Shown here: piece after piece, positions 47,946 through 59,629 of the stretch
How positions within the stretch are numbered: the stretch's first letter is position 1
How the letters are laid out: each line of letters starts with the position of its first letter
From: Macrostomum hystrix
Lineage: Eukaryota; Platyhelminthes; Macrostomidae
Assembly: GCA_950097015.1 (NCBI GenBank)
Contig: CATNEN010000003.1
Span: 11,375,501 to 11,439,500, forward strand
DNA length: 64,000 nt
Reading direction: 5' to 3'
Position numbers and translations under genes: made by a program
The notes under the pieces: generated by a model
What the model saw: only the letters and a program-made list of their open reading frames with translations
The model's database searches: none
Told to the model about the DNA's origin: nothing

Positions 47946-50900
47946 ATGTCATCTTCACAGCAGTCAGATGCAGACAATGATGAAGCCAACATAGCCAGCA
48001 TAATGGGATTTGCCAGCTTCGGCAAAGCTGGACCACCGAGCCACACATCCACTGGCACTTCTAAATCCAAGAAAAGTCGCGACCATCCAAGCAAACAAAA
48101 GAAACCAACAACAGCAGAATCGGCTAATCCTGCTAATGAGGATGATGGAGGTAGAGAATTGCCAACAGACTATATGAAAGTGTTTGAAGATTCTCTGCGA
48201 TTGGCTAGGTGAGTTTTAACTATTATCTGGTTATGAAAGACTAGAGTCATAGACTCTAGTCTTTGTTAGTTGGAAACTAAATTAAACTTGTTTATACAAT
48301 TTAGAGAGCGAAATCAGCAGAAGCAGCCATTGGAAGAATCTGGAACACGCGCAGCTCTCATTGGTCCTAGCCTTCCGCCTGTTGATTTCGAATTAGCCGC
48401 TTCTGCTGCTTCAAAGGATGTTGACTTAACCGACGCATCCGATAAGAAAAAGAAGTCCAAGAAAGAGAAGAAAGCCAAGAAGGATAAAAAGCACAAAAAG
48501 AAAGATAAGAAGACTAGCGATGAGACTAGTAAATCTGACAATGAAGACGATGAAGACATGATTGGTCCAGGTATTCCAGATTTTTTCAAAGCTGCAAATG
48601 CTGAAAGCAATGAACCTAGCAATAACAATGCTGTGGCTGTTAATGCTTCGTCTTCTGATGTCGTTGATCAGGTAAATTATTTCATTTTTTAACCAGGGGT
48701 CAGACATTCAGACATATATTTCTTGCCAAGACATTCTACAAAGCTCCAGAATCTGACTATCGCTCTTTCCAACGCCTTACCCTTACTCAACTCTCCCGTG
48801 TCTCATCTCTTCCGTGTGTCATCTCTCCCGTGTCTTATCTCTCCCGTGTCTTATCTCTCCCGTTTCTCGTCTCTCCCGTACCTTATCTCTCCTCTGTCTC
48901 ATCTCTCCATGATCGCCTCAAATATTCCTCATCTCTCTCTTCTATCTCCCTAACCAATATCTCTCCAGTCTCCCATGTGTTATATTATGTATGATACCTG
49001 GTTACCTGCTAACAAAACGATGACAAAAAATTCTATTTAGATACCGACTTCTAGTGCTAGAAAAGAAGAAGAAAAACTAGAAAATGAGGCTGACGACACT
49101 CGTGACGAAGATGACGAGGCTCAAGACGATGATGTTGACAATGACGAAGAAGACGAAGATTTGGGGCGACAGCGTCAGGACCAGCAACAGTTATTTGTAC
49201 CCAGAAGCAATCAGATCAGTTTAAACCATCGCACCGGTAAGCCGGTTGTTGCCCTCGGCCTAGACTCATCCGGCGCCAGGGTAGTTACTGGCGGCTCAGA
49301 TTTCAGCGTTCGCTATTGGAATTTCGCCGGCATGGATTCGGCTTGTAGGCCGTTTAAAATGTTGGATCAACCGTGCGGCGCGCATCAAATTAGATTTGTT
49401 GGCTTCAATTCTACTAGCGATTGCGTCTTGGTTGCCTCCGGTTCGGCTCAGTTGAGATTATACGGCCGTGAGGGCAAACTATTAGCCGAGTCTGTCAAAG
49501 GCTATCAGTATATTAGTAATCCGCGTAGTACACCTGGTCATACTCACGCCCTACTCGGCGCCTGTTGGCATCCGCGCGATGGAGCCGAATTTTTAACCTG
49601 TTCAATGGACAATTCTGTGAGATTGTGGGATCCGAATAATACGGAGAAGATACTGCAGGAGGTGAGGCACTGTTCTTTGTAGAATTTCGCATTAGGAACT
49701 TTTAGGACTTGTGGTAGTTGATTTTTAACAGGTAGTAACTTTTTTAAAGGTAGTCAGTTGGTCACAGGTTGCCAGGTAGGCACAGGTTGGCATTTGGTCA
49801 AGTTGTCAGGTAGTCACAGGTTGTCAGGTAGTCACAGCTTGTCAGCTAGTCACAGCTTGTCAGGTTGTCACAGCTTCTCAGGTGGTCACAGGTTGGCACT
49901 TAGCCAAGTTGTCAGGTGTTCACAGGTTGTCAGGTAGTCACAGGTTGTCAGGTAGTCACAGGTTGTCAGGTAGTCACAGGTTGTCAAGTGGTCACAGGTT
50001 GGCAGTTAGCTAAGTTGTCAGGTAGTCACAGGTTGTCAGGTAGTCACAGGTTGTCAGGTGGTCAAGTTGTCAGGTGGTCGCAGGTTGTCAGGTGGTCAAG
50101 TTGTCAGGTGGTCACAGGTTGGGAGGTAGTCACAGGTTGTCAGGTAGTCACAGGTTGTCAGGTAGTCACAGGTTGTAAGGTAGTCACAGGTTGGCAGTTA
50201 GCTAAGTTGTCAGGTGTTCACAGGTTGTCAGGTAGTCGCAGGTTGTCAGGTGGTCACAGTTTGATTGTCCCTGTTCAATATTGTGTGTTCTTCAGACTCG
50301 CCTTAAGAGCTGCAAGGAGGTGATCGTGCCTAAAAGTGCACAGGGCCGCGCAGTGGTGCCATCGACCTGTGCCTACACACCGGACGGCAATCAGGTCTAC
50401 GCCGGCTGTATGGACGGTTCTATCCAGGCCTGGGATAGGCGGCGTAGATTTGTTAACACTAGTCAGCTGATCAGGTGTGCTCACGGCGCCGACACCTTAA
50501 CCAGTTTGGCGTTCTCCTACGATGGCGTCTGTCTATTAAGTCGCAGCATGGACGACACTTTAAAACTGTGGGACATTCGTCGTACAGATGCGCCGCTATT
50601 TTTGAAATCCGATTTGAACACACAATTTGAGCAGACTTCGTGCGGCTTTGCGCCAAATGATCGACTGTTTTTTACGACAACGTCTGGTAAGTTATAATTG
50701 TTTTTGTCTTGCTTACTACTTGTTAGTAACAGTACGAGCGTATGTGTCTAATAACGTTTAACGTTAACAGTCGTACGAACCAAGATATTGTCAAGATAAT
50801 TCAGCAATTTTTTCGAAGACCCTGGTGTCAAGGACAACTAACATTGCTCTCTTATAACCTCTTTAGCGAATCCACATTAGTTCAAAGGTGTATAAATTAA

Positions 50901-53900
50901 CACTATAATCAATACAATAATAGTCAACAATAGTAGCCGACATGATTACGTGATGAAATTCTATGAGCAGAAAATGAATGCCTATATTGGGTGTTTTTGC
51001 CACCAGACACTGACGAGAATCGTTGAATATTTTGGGAGATACAGAAAAAAGAAACATCTGGGTTTTTTAAATACCACCGTCGTCTTTCTACTGTTAAAGT
51101 ACAAAGGTAGGCCTTAAGTCTTGACCATTACAGTGAATCTTCTTCGCAAATAAGGTAAAGGAGACGAAAATTGACCTCAGATATAGCAAGACGCGGAGCA
51201 TTAGTCTAAAGTTGGTATTTGACTAACTGTATTTGCCTTGATCCATCGATAAATATCTGTTGCTAGGATAAAAAGACGCATTCTCAATGCTCTAGAAGTT
51301 AATGAGCTGACCAGGCTGCCACGCCTGTGTCATTATCTCATTTTTTCTTGTCGCATATTTTTAGTTAGCGGAACAGACAAGATGACGCATGAAGCCGCAA
51401 ATTATTTCGATGACAATTATTAATTATGTTTCTTTAGTTTCTTAAGATTTCTTTACCTTTTCTGTTATCATAGAGAGCATAGAGGTCATACAGAAGTTTT
51501 TAATTATTTTTTTAGAGATCAGAGGGAAGGAAACTTCTTCCAAAAATGGATTATCGGAGTAAAAATTTGATTAAAAATTGTTGCTTTCATCTAGATTGTT
51601 GCTGGTGATTGTAGCATTCATACGATCTGCTTTAATACCGAGAGCGTTTGCAGAAATATGTAATATACTTTTTTGTGATAGTGATAAAAAGTTCATCCAG
51701 ATAATAATCTACACAGTGACAAATGAAAAGATAATCAGAATTGGTAGAAATTCTATTTTTTACGTTTCTATATCTACTCTATATCTACCTTATAAGGTAG
51801 ATAAATGTCTATATCTTCAACTGGTGATTAAGAGTAGATCTAGATGACTGTCTAGACATTCAGTGATTAAGAGTAGATCTAGATGACTGTCTAGACAATC
51901 AGTGATTAAGAGTAGATCTAGATGACTGTCTAGACAATCAGTGATTAAGAGTAGATCTAGATGACTGTCTAGACAATCAGTGATTAAGAGTAGATCTAGA
52001 TGACTGTCTAAACAATCAGTGATTAAGAGTGGATCTTGATGACTGTCTAGACAATCAGTGATTAAGAGTAGATCCAGATGGCTGTCTAAACAATCAGTGA
52101 TTAAGAGTAGATCTAGATGACTGTCTAGACAATCAGTGATTAAGAGTGGATCTAGATGACTGTCTAGACATCAGTGATTAAGAGTGGATCTAGATGACTG
52201 TCCAGACATCAGTGATTAAGAGTAGATCTAGATGACTTTCTAGACAATCAGTGATTAAGAGTAGATCTAGATGACTGTCTAGACAATCAGTGATTAAGAG
52301 TGGATCTAGATGACTGTCTAGACAATCAGTGATTAAGAGTGGATCTAGATGACTGTCCAGACATCAGTGATTAAGAGTAGATCTAGATGACTGTCTAGAC
52401 AATCAGTGATTAAGAGTAGATCTAGATGACTGTCTAGACAATCAGTGATTAAGAGTGGATCTAGATGACTGTCTAGACATCAGTGATTAAGAGTAGATCT
52501 AGATGACTGTCTAGACAATCAGTGATTAAGAGTAGATCTAGATGACTGTCTAGACAATCAGTGATTAAGAGTGGATCTAGATGACTGTCCAGACATCAGT
52601 GATTAAGAGTGGATCTAGATGACTGTCTAGACAATCAGTGATTAAGAGTGGATCTAGATGACTGTCCAGACATCAGTGATTAAGAGTGGATCTAGATGAC
52701 TGTCCAGACAATCAGTGATTAAGAGTAGATCTAGATGACTGTCCAGACATCAGTGATTAAGAGTGGATCTAGATGACTGTCCAGACATCAGTGATTAAGA
52801 GTAGATCTAGATGACTGTCTAGACAATCAGTGATTAAGAGTAGATCTAGATGACTGTCTAAACAATCAGTGATTAAGAGTGGATCTAGATGACTTTCTAG
52901 ACAATCAGTGATTAAGAGTAGATCTAGATGACTGTCTAGACAATCAGTGATTAAGAGTAGATCTAGATGACTGTCTAGACAATCAGTGATTAAGAGTAGA
53001 TCCAGATGACTGTCCAGACAATCAGTGATTAAGAGTAGATCTAGATGACTGTCCAGACAATCAGTGATTAAGAGTAGATCTAGATGACTGTCCAGACAAT
53101 CAGTGATTAAGAGTAGATCTAGATGACTGTCCAGACATCAGTGATTAAGAGTAGATCTAGATGACTGTCTAGACAATCAGTGATTAAGAGTGGATCTTGA
53201 TGACTGTCTAGACAATCAGTGATTAAGAGTGGATCTTGATGACTGTCTAGACAATCAGTGATTAAGAGTGGATCTTGATGACTGTCTAGACAATCAGTGA
53301 TTAAGAGTAGATCCAGATGACTGTCTAGACAATCAGTGATTAAGAGTAGATCTAGATGACTGTCTAGACAATCAGTGATTAAGAGTGGATCTTGATGACT
53401 GTCTAGACAATCAGTGATTAAGAGTGGATCTTGATGACTGTCTAGACAATCAGTGATTAAGAGTAGATCTAGATGACTGTCTAGACAATCAGTGATTAAG
53501 AGTAGATCTAGATGACTGTCTAGACAATCAGTGATTAAGAGTAGATCTAGATGACTGTCTAGACAATCAGTGATTAAGAGTAGATCTAGATGACTGTCTA
53601 GACAATCAGTGATTAAGAGTAGATCTAGATGACTGTCTAGACAATCAGTGATTAAGAGTAGATCTAGATGACTGTCTAGACAATTAGTGATTAAGAGTAG
53701 ATCTAGATGACTGTCTAGACAATCAGTGATTAAGAGTAGATCTAGATGACTGTCTAGACAATCAGTGATTAAGAGTAGATCTAGATGACTGTCTAGACAA
53801 TCAGTGATTAAGAGTAGATCTAGATGACTGTCTAGACAATCAGTGATTAAGAGTAGATCTAGATGACTGTCTAGACAATCAGTGATTAAGAGTAGATCTA

Positions 53901-56900
53901 GATGACTGAAAATCAGTGATTAAGAGTAGATCTAGATGACTGTCTAGACAATCAGTGATTAAGAGTAGATCTAGATGACTGTCTAGACAATCAGTGATTA
54001 AGAGTAGATCTAGATGACTGTCTAGACAATCAGTGATTAAGAGTAGATCTAGATGACTGAAAATCAGTGATTAAGAGTAGATCTAGATGACTGTCTAGAC
54101 AATCAGTGATTAAGAGTAGATCTAGATGACTGTCTAGACAATCAGTGATTAAGAGTAGATCTAGATGACTGTCTAGACAATCAGTGATTAAGAGTAGATC
54201 TAGATGACTGTCTAGACAATCAGTGATTAAGAGTAGATCTAGATGACTGACAATCAGTGATTAAGAGTAGATCTAGATGACTTTCTAGACAATCAGTGAT
54301 TAAGAGTAGATCTAGATGACTTTCTAGACAATCAGTGATTAAGAGTGGATCTAGATGACTGTCCAGACATCAGTGATTAAGAGTAGATCTTGATGACTGT
54401 CTAGACAATCAGTGATTAAGAGTGGATCTTGATGACTGTCTAGACAATCAGTGATTAAGAGTGGATCTTGATGACTGTCTAGACAATCAGTGATTAAGAG
54501 TGGATCTTGATGACTGTCTAGACAATCAGTGATTAAGAGTAGATCCAGATGACTGTCTAGACAATCAGTGATTAAGAGTAGATCTAGATGACTGTCTAGA
54601 CAATCAGTGATTAAGAGTGGATCTTGATGACTGTCTAGACAATCAGTGATTAAGAGTGGATCTTGATGACTGTCTAGACAATCAGTGATTAAGAGTAGAT
54701 CTAGATGACTGTCTAGACAATCAGTGATTAAGAGTAGATCTAGATGACTGTCTAGACAATCAGTGATTAAGAGTAGATCTAGATGACTGTCTAGACAATC
54801 AGTGATTAAGAGTAGATCTAGATGACTGTCTAGACAATCAGTGATTAAGAGTAGATCTAGATGACTGTCTAGACAATCAGTGATTAAGAGTAGATCTAGA
54901 TGACTGTCTAGACAATTAGTGATTAAGAGTAGATCTAGATGACTGTCTAGACAATCAGTGATTAAGAGTAGATCTAGATGACTGTCTAGACAATCAGTGA
55001 TTAAGAGTAGATCTAGATGACTGTCTAGACAATCAGTGATTAAGAGTAGATCTAGATGACTGTCTAGACAATCAGTGATTAAGAGTAGATCTAGATGACT
55101 GTCTAGACAATCAGTGATTAAGAGTAGATCTAGATGACTGAAAATCAGTGATTAAGAGTAGATCTAGATGACTGTCTAGACAATCAGTGATTAAGAGTAG
55201 ATCTAGATGACTGTCTAGACAATCAGTGATTAAGAGTAGATCTAGATGACTGTCTAGACAATCAGTGATTAAGAGTAGATCTAGATGACTGAAAATCAGT
55301 GATTAAGAGTAGATCTAGATGACTGACAATCAGTGATTAAGAGTAGATCTAGATGACTGTCTAGACAATCAGTGATTAAGAGTAGATCTAGATGACTGTC
55401 TAGACAATCAGTGATTAAGAGTAGATCTAGATGACTGTCTAGACAATCAGTGATTAAGAGTAGATCTAGATGACTGTCTAGACAATCAGTGATTAAGAGT
55501 AGATCTAGATGACTGTCTAGACAATCAGTGATTAAGAGTAGATCTAGATGACTGTCTAGACAATCAGTGATTAAGAGTAGATCTAGATGACTGTCTAGAC
55601 AATCAGTGATTAAGAGTAGATCTAGATGACTGACAATCAGTGATTAAGAGTAGATCTAGATGACTTTCTAGACAATCAGTGATTAAGAGTAGATCTAGAT
55701 GACTTTCTAGACAATCAGTGATTAAGAGTGGATCTAGATGACTGTCCAGACATCAGTGATTAAGAGTAGATCTAGATGACTGTCTAGACAATCAGTGATT
55801 AAGAGTAGATCTAGATGACTGTCTAGACAATCAGTGATTAAGAGTAGATCTAGATGACTGTGTAGACAATCAGTGATTAAGAGTAGATCTAGATGACTGT
55901 CTAGACAATCAGTGATTAAGAGTAGATCTAGATGACTGTCTAGACAATCAGTGATTAAGAGTAGATCTAGATGACTGTCTAGACAATCAGTGATTAAGAG
56001 TAGATCTAGATGACTGTCTAGACAATCAGTGATTAAGAGTAGATCTAGATGACTGTCTAGACAATCAGTGATTAAGAGTGGATCTAGATGACTGTCTAGA
56101 CATCAGTGATTAAGAGTAGATCTAGATGACTGTCTAGACAATCAGTGATTAAGAGTAGATCTAGATGACTGTCTAGACAATCAGTGATTAAGAGTGGATC
56201 TAGATGACTGTCTAGACAATCAGTGATTAAGAGTAGATCTAGATGACTGTCTAGACAATCAGTGATTAAGAGTAGATCTAGATGACTGTCTAGACAATCA
56301 GTGATTAAGAGTAGATCTAGATGACTGTCTAGACAATCAGTGATTAAGAGTAGATCTAGATGACTGTCTAGACAATCAGTGATTAAGAGTAGATCTAGAT
56401 GACTGTCTAGACAATCAGTGATTAAGAGTAGATCTAGATGACTGTCTAGACAATCAGTGATTAAGAGTAGATCTAGATGACTGTCTAGACAATCAGTGAT
56501 TAAGAGTAGATCTAGATGACTGTCTAGACAATCAGTGATTAAGAGTAGATCTAGATGACTGTCTAGACAATCAGTGATTAAGAGTAGATCTAGATGACTG
56601 TCTAGACAATCAGTGATTAAGAGTAGATCTAGATGACTGTCTAGACAATCAGTGATTAAGAGTAGATCTAGATGACTGTCTAGACAATCAGTGATTAAGA
56701 GTAGATCTAGATGACTGTCTAGACAATCAGTGATTAAGAGTAGATCTAGATGACTGTCTAGACAATCAGTGATTAAGAGTAGATCTAGATGACTGTCTAG
56801 ACAATCAGTGATTAAGAGTAGATCTAGATGACTGTCTAGACAATCAGTGATTAAGAGTAGATCTAGATGACTGTCTAGACAATCAGTGATTAAGAGTAGA

Positions 56901-58866
56901 TCTAGATGACTGTCTAGACAATCAGTGATTAAGAGTAGATCTAGATGACTGTCTAGACAATCAGTGATTAAGAGTAGATCTAGATGACTGTCCAGACAAT
57001 CAGTGATTAAGAGTAGATCTAGATGACTGTCTAGACAATCAGTGATTAAGAGTGGATCTTGATGACTGTCTAGACATTCTGATGCTTAAGATGTATCTAG
57101 AAAAGCTGACATATTAATGGCTTTAGGACGATTATATAATATAGTTTTCTTTTAAAATTGATTTATTATACAGCGCCAGCGAAAATCTGTGAAAAGGACG
57201 GCCGGTCTCCAGGCCAGCTATTGTTCTTTGATCGACTGGCTTTGCAATCTTCATCGTCGTCAGCTGCCGCCGCAGCTCCGGTCTCTTCAACTGCCGACGT
57301 GCTGACTTGCAATTTCGATTCCGGCATTATACGCTGTCTGTGGCACGCGAAAATCAATCAGTTATTATTGAGCACGGCGGATGGTCGAGTACTAATTTTA
57401 TTTGACGACAAGCGCAGCGTCAATGGCGCCAAATTGTGCTCAGCTAAGCCGGCTAAGCGCAGCTTAGACCAGGACGCCCTAGCTTATAGAGGCGGCTACG
57501 TTCGGGAGAGCCTGTTAACATACGACGAGGAGACTATGCGAGAGGTATGTGGCTCTTGTTTTGTGGTTTTAATTAAATCATGTATAAAAATATAGAAATA
57601 GTTATTTTTAATTGATTCTAACTGTCCGATTGGACAGGTGCATTTGAAGGCTGCGTACAGTCCATGGAAGGTTCAGTCCATGGACTGGTGGGACGCCACA
57701 CCCACCCTTAACAGCTGCGTGAACTGAGGCAATGTAGAGTTAAGTGTCTCTCCAAAAAGACACAAATGGTTCTATTCGAGCCAAGAATCGAACACCTGAC
57801 CTTCAAGTCGTCAGTCGTACGATCTAACCACTAGGCTACAAAAAGACTAGATAGATAGGTAACCTGAGGATATATTGGTAGGTTGTCGGTAGGTAAATAA
57901 GTATAAATAGGTCGATTGGTAATAATGATAGTTGTTGGAGAGGCTGCCGGCAGTGACACATCACTTAGAAACTAATCTACCGTATCGGAGGATGAGTGGT
58001 AGAGCATCTAACGCGTTTGCCTCACGCCACAATGTCCCTGAGCTCGATTCCGCGGCGAGGCCACATTCATTGGGGCGCAGCCGCGGAGAGAAGGCTTGGG
58101 GGCTTGTCGTGGAATTTACACCATTTAGGGCCAACGTCTACGGCACAGTGAAAATGTAGGACAATGAGAAAGTCAGGGTAGAATAGTAGGTGAACACACC
58201 TGTGTGAGCGTATGTCTGCGTACTGTCCCTGTGTGCGTGTGTGCTCAGGAGTCAGCGAAATCGGATGATTTGTCACTAAGTACGCAGGTGCTTAGGGAGA
58301 TTTAGATCACTGATCAGGCTTAAATTATACTAGTATAAAAAGTAAGGTTTAGGTGTATTTCTACAATGTATAGAATATTTTAGGAGATGAAGAAAAAAGT
58401 GGTTATTTGAAATAATGTAGGTATAGTGCAATCTTGAAATCGAACCAATTTGTCTCTCTCCGCCCACGCAACGCAGGTTCGGCAAGGCAAGCGCAAATCG
58501 AAATTCTACGAATTAGAATCTGGCAACTCGGCTAGAGGTCAGCGCAAAGTCTACCAGGCTGAGGCGCCGCTGAGCGGTCCTGGCTTCGGTGGCAAGCTGG
58601 GACAGAAGGGCGCCACCCTGCATCAGTACATGCTACAGCAAATGGTTAAGAAGCGCGGCGACGATCCAGCAGAGAAGGACATTCGCGGCGCAATCTTGCG
58701 TCACAATGATGAGGCCCAACGCAATCCAATGTGGACCGGGGTCTACGCCAAGACCCAGCCGGTGCCAGTCTTTCAAGACGCAACTGACGATCAACGCGAT
58801 GAGCCGCAGGACAATGTTCTTGGTGGATCGTCCGCTGAAGAAGCCAAGAAGCGTAGATTGGAATAA
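47946..58866 (+). CDS. WDR70: WD-repeat protein 70
   Basis: Nuclear WD40 protein; human and yeast relatives act in chromatin responses to DNA breaks (family knowledge). Six coding exons: 47946-48208, 48305-48671, 49041-49661, 50296-50686, 57174-57544, 58477-58866. Phases are consistent, 800 residues. The N-terminus has the family's MGFASFGK motif, a Lys-rich stretch (KKKKSKKEKKAKKDKKHKKK), IGPGIPD and an acidic block at about 221-250. WD repeats start near residue 270: VTGGSDFSVRYWNFAGMD, LTCSMDNSVRLWDP, YAGCMDGSIQAWDR, SMDDTLKLWDIRR, then IIRCLWHAKINQLLLSTADG. The C-terminus keeps GPGFGGKLGQKGATLHQYML, AILRH and YAKTQP, which match vertebrate WDR70 closely. Intron 3 has an 18-bp minisatellite, intron 4 a 39-bp one, intron 5 two SINEs. 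Confidence 0.95.
48770..48975. repeat. Degenerate CT-rich repeat (recurrent family), WDR70 intron 2
   Basis: About a dozen units like TCTCATCTCTCCCGTG, the inverted form of the GA-rich 15/16-bp family. Confidence 0.7.
49745..50268. repeat. 18-bp minisatellite in WDR70 intron 3
   Basis: About 29 copies of TTGTCAGGTAGTCACAGG, with longer units containing GTTGGCAGTTAGCTAAG. Each unit contains CAG/GTAGT, a near-ideal splice donor, and CACAG/G, acceptor-like. Confidence 0.95.
50687..51825. other. Proximal part of WDR70 intron 4
   Basis: AT-rich intron sequence ahead of the 39-bp array. No exon, RNA gene or mobile element recognised. Confidence 0.5.
51826..57085. repeat. 39-bp minisatellite, 5.2 kb, in WDR70 intron 4
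   Basis: About 135 copies of a 39-bp unit containing AGTGATTAAGAGTAGATCTA followed by GATGACTGTCTAGACAATC. The unit holds short palindromes (TAGATCTA, ATCTAGAT, GTCTAGAC) and inverted ends TGATT/AATCA, so single strands can fold. Shorter units carry GACTGAAAATC or GACATC. A block of 1,232 bp is duplicated: markers CAATTAGTG at 53681 and 54913, and TGAAAATC runs at 53909/55141 and 54060/55292, keep exactly that offset. Confidence 0.96.
57638..57840 (-). mobile_element. tRNA-derived SINE, family B
   Basis: On the minus strand it starts GTAGCCTAGTGGTTAGATCG (A box) and has GTGTTCGATTC (B box). The body ends with AGTCCATGGACTG and TACGCAGCCTTCAAATGC. The same family occurs at 59117 and 60022. 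Located in WDR70 intron 5. Confidence 0.78.
57985..58290 (+). mobile_element. tRNA-derived SINE, family A
   Basis: The head GATGAGTGGTAGAGCATCTA (A box) and GAGCTCGATTCC (B box) is followed by the family A body, ending TGTGTGCTCAGGAGTCAGCG. Matches 27065-27385. Located in WDR70 intron 5. Confidence 0.75.
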
Positions 58867-58938
58867 GAACAGAACAGCAAGACAGAAACAGGAAATTTAA
58901 ATTACAGCATTTTTGTCTGCATTGTATAGTGTCCAAAC

Positions 58939-58944
58939 AATAAA
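58939..58944 (+). terminator. Candidate WDR70 poly(A) signal
   Basis: AATAAA 73 bases after the WDR70 stop codon. Further AATAAA hexamers follow near 58949 and 58976, so the exact signal is undecided. Confidence 0.55.
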
Positions 58945-59116
58945 TTATAATAAATAACTCTGTTGCTTATTGTCAAATAAACTTGATTAGAAATTAAGCA
59001 ATGCACTTTTCAGCGTAAACATTTTTTAGAAGTAAATTTTATTTTGATATTTTGTCCTTGTGCAAAGAGGCTGTGAAATGGAGTTCAGAAATAGCTTCAA
59101 TAAATCAAAGTTTCAA

Positions 59117-59400
59117 GCCTAGTGGTTAGAGCGTCGGACTCGCGACTTGAAGGTCGGGGTTCGATTCCCAACTCCACTTGTTCAATTTCTGTCCATTAGC
59201 GAGATACTCAAATCTGCATTGCTTCAGTTCACCCGGCTGGTAAATTGGGCACCAGCATTAGCTGGGATAATTGAGGGTGGGTGTGTGTGGCGTTTCCCCC
59301 CAGTCCATGGACTGAATAGCTGTACGCAGCCTTCAGATGCGCCGCGCAATAGCTGCGGCTGTGCTGTGGGCTGCGCACTTGGCCCAATGCGGACAGGTAG
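59117..59400 (+). mobile_element. tRNA-derived SINE, family B
   Basis: Head GCCTAGTGGTTAGAGCGTCG (A box) and GGGGTTCGATTCCC (B box) give an almost intact tRNA-like half. The body has GAGGGTGGGTGTG, AGTCCATGGACTGAATAG and GTACGCAGCCTTCA. It lies between WDR70 and ClC-7, just upstream of the ClC-7 5' splice acceptor at 59478. Confidence 0.8.
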
Positions 59401-59514
59401 GTGTTGCGGGCAAGCTTTGCAAGCCTGTGTCACCTGGCCTAATTTCTTTATTTACTAATCCCAATTTTTATTTTCAGATATAAAAAATAAAAAAACTGAA
59501 AAGTCGCGCGCACA

Positions 59515-59595
59515 ATGTCTGATCAGAATCTGCAGGGCTCCGTTCAGTATGGCAGGCCGGCTCAGGTTCCATTCGGCAGCATTGTGGCCGGTTCT

Positions 59596-59629
<34 letters not shown>

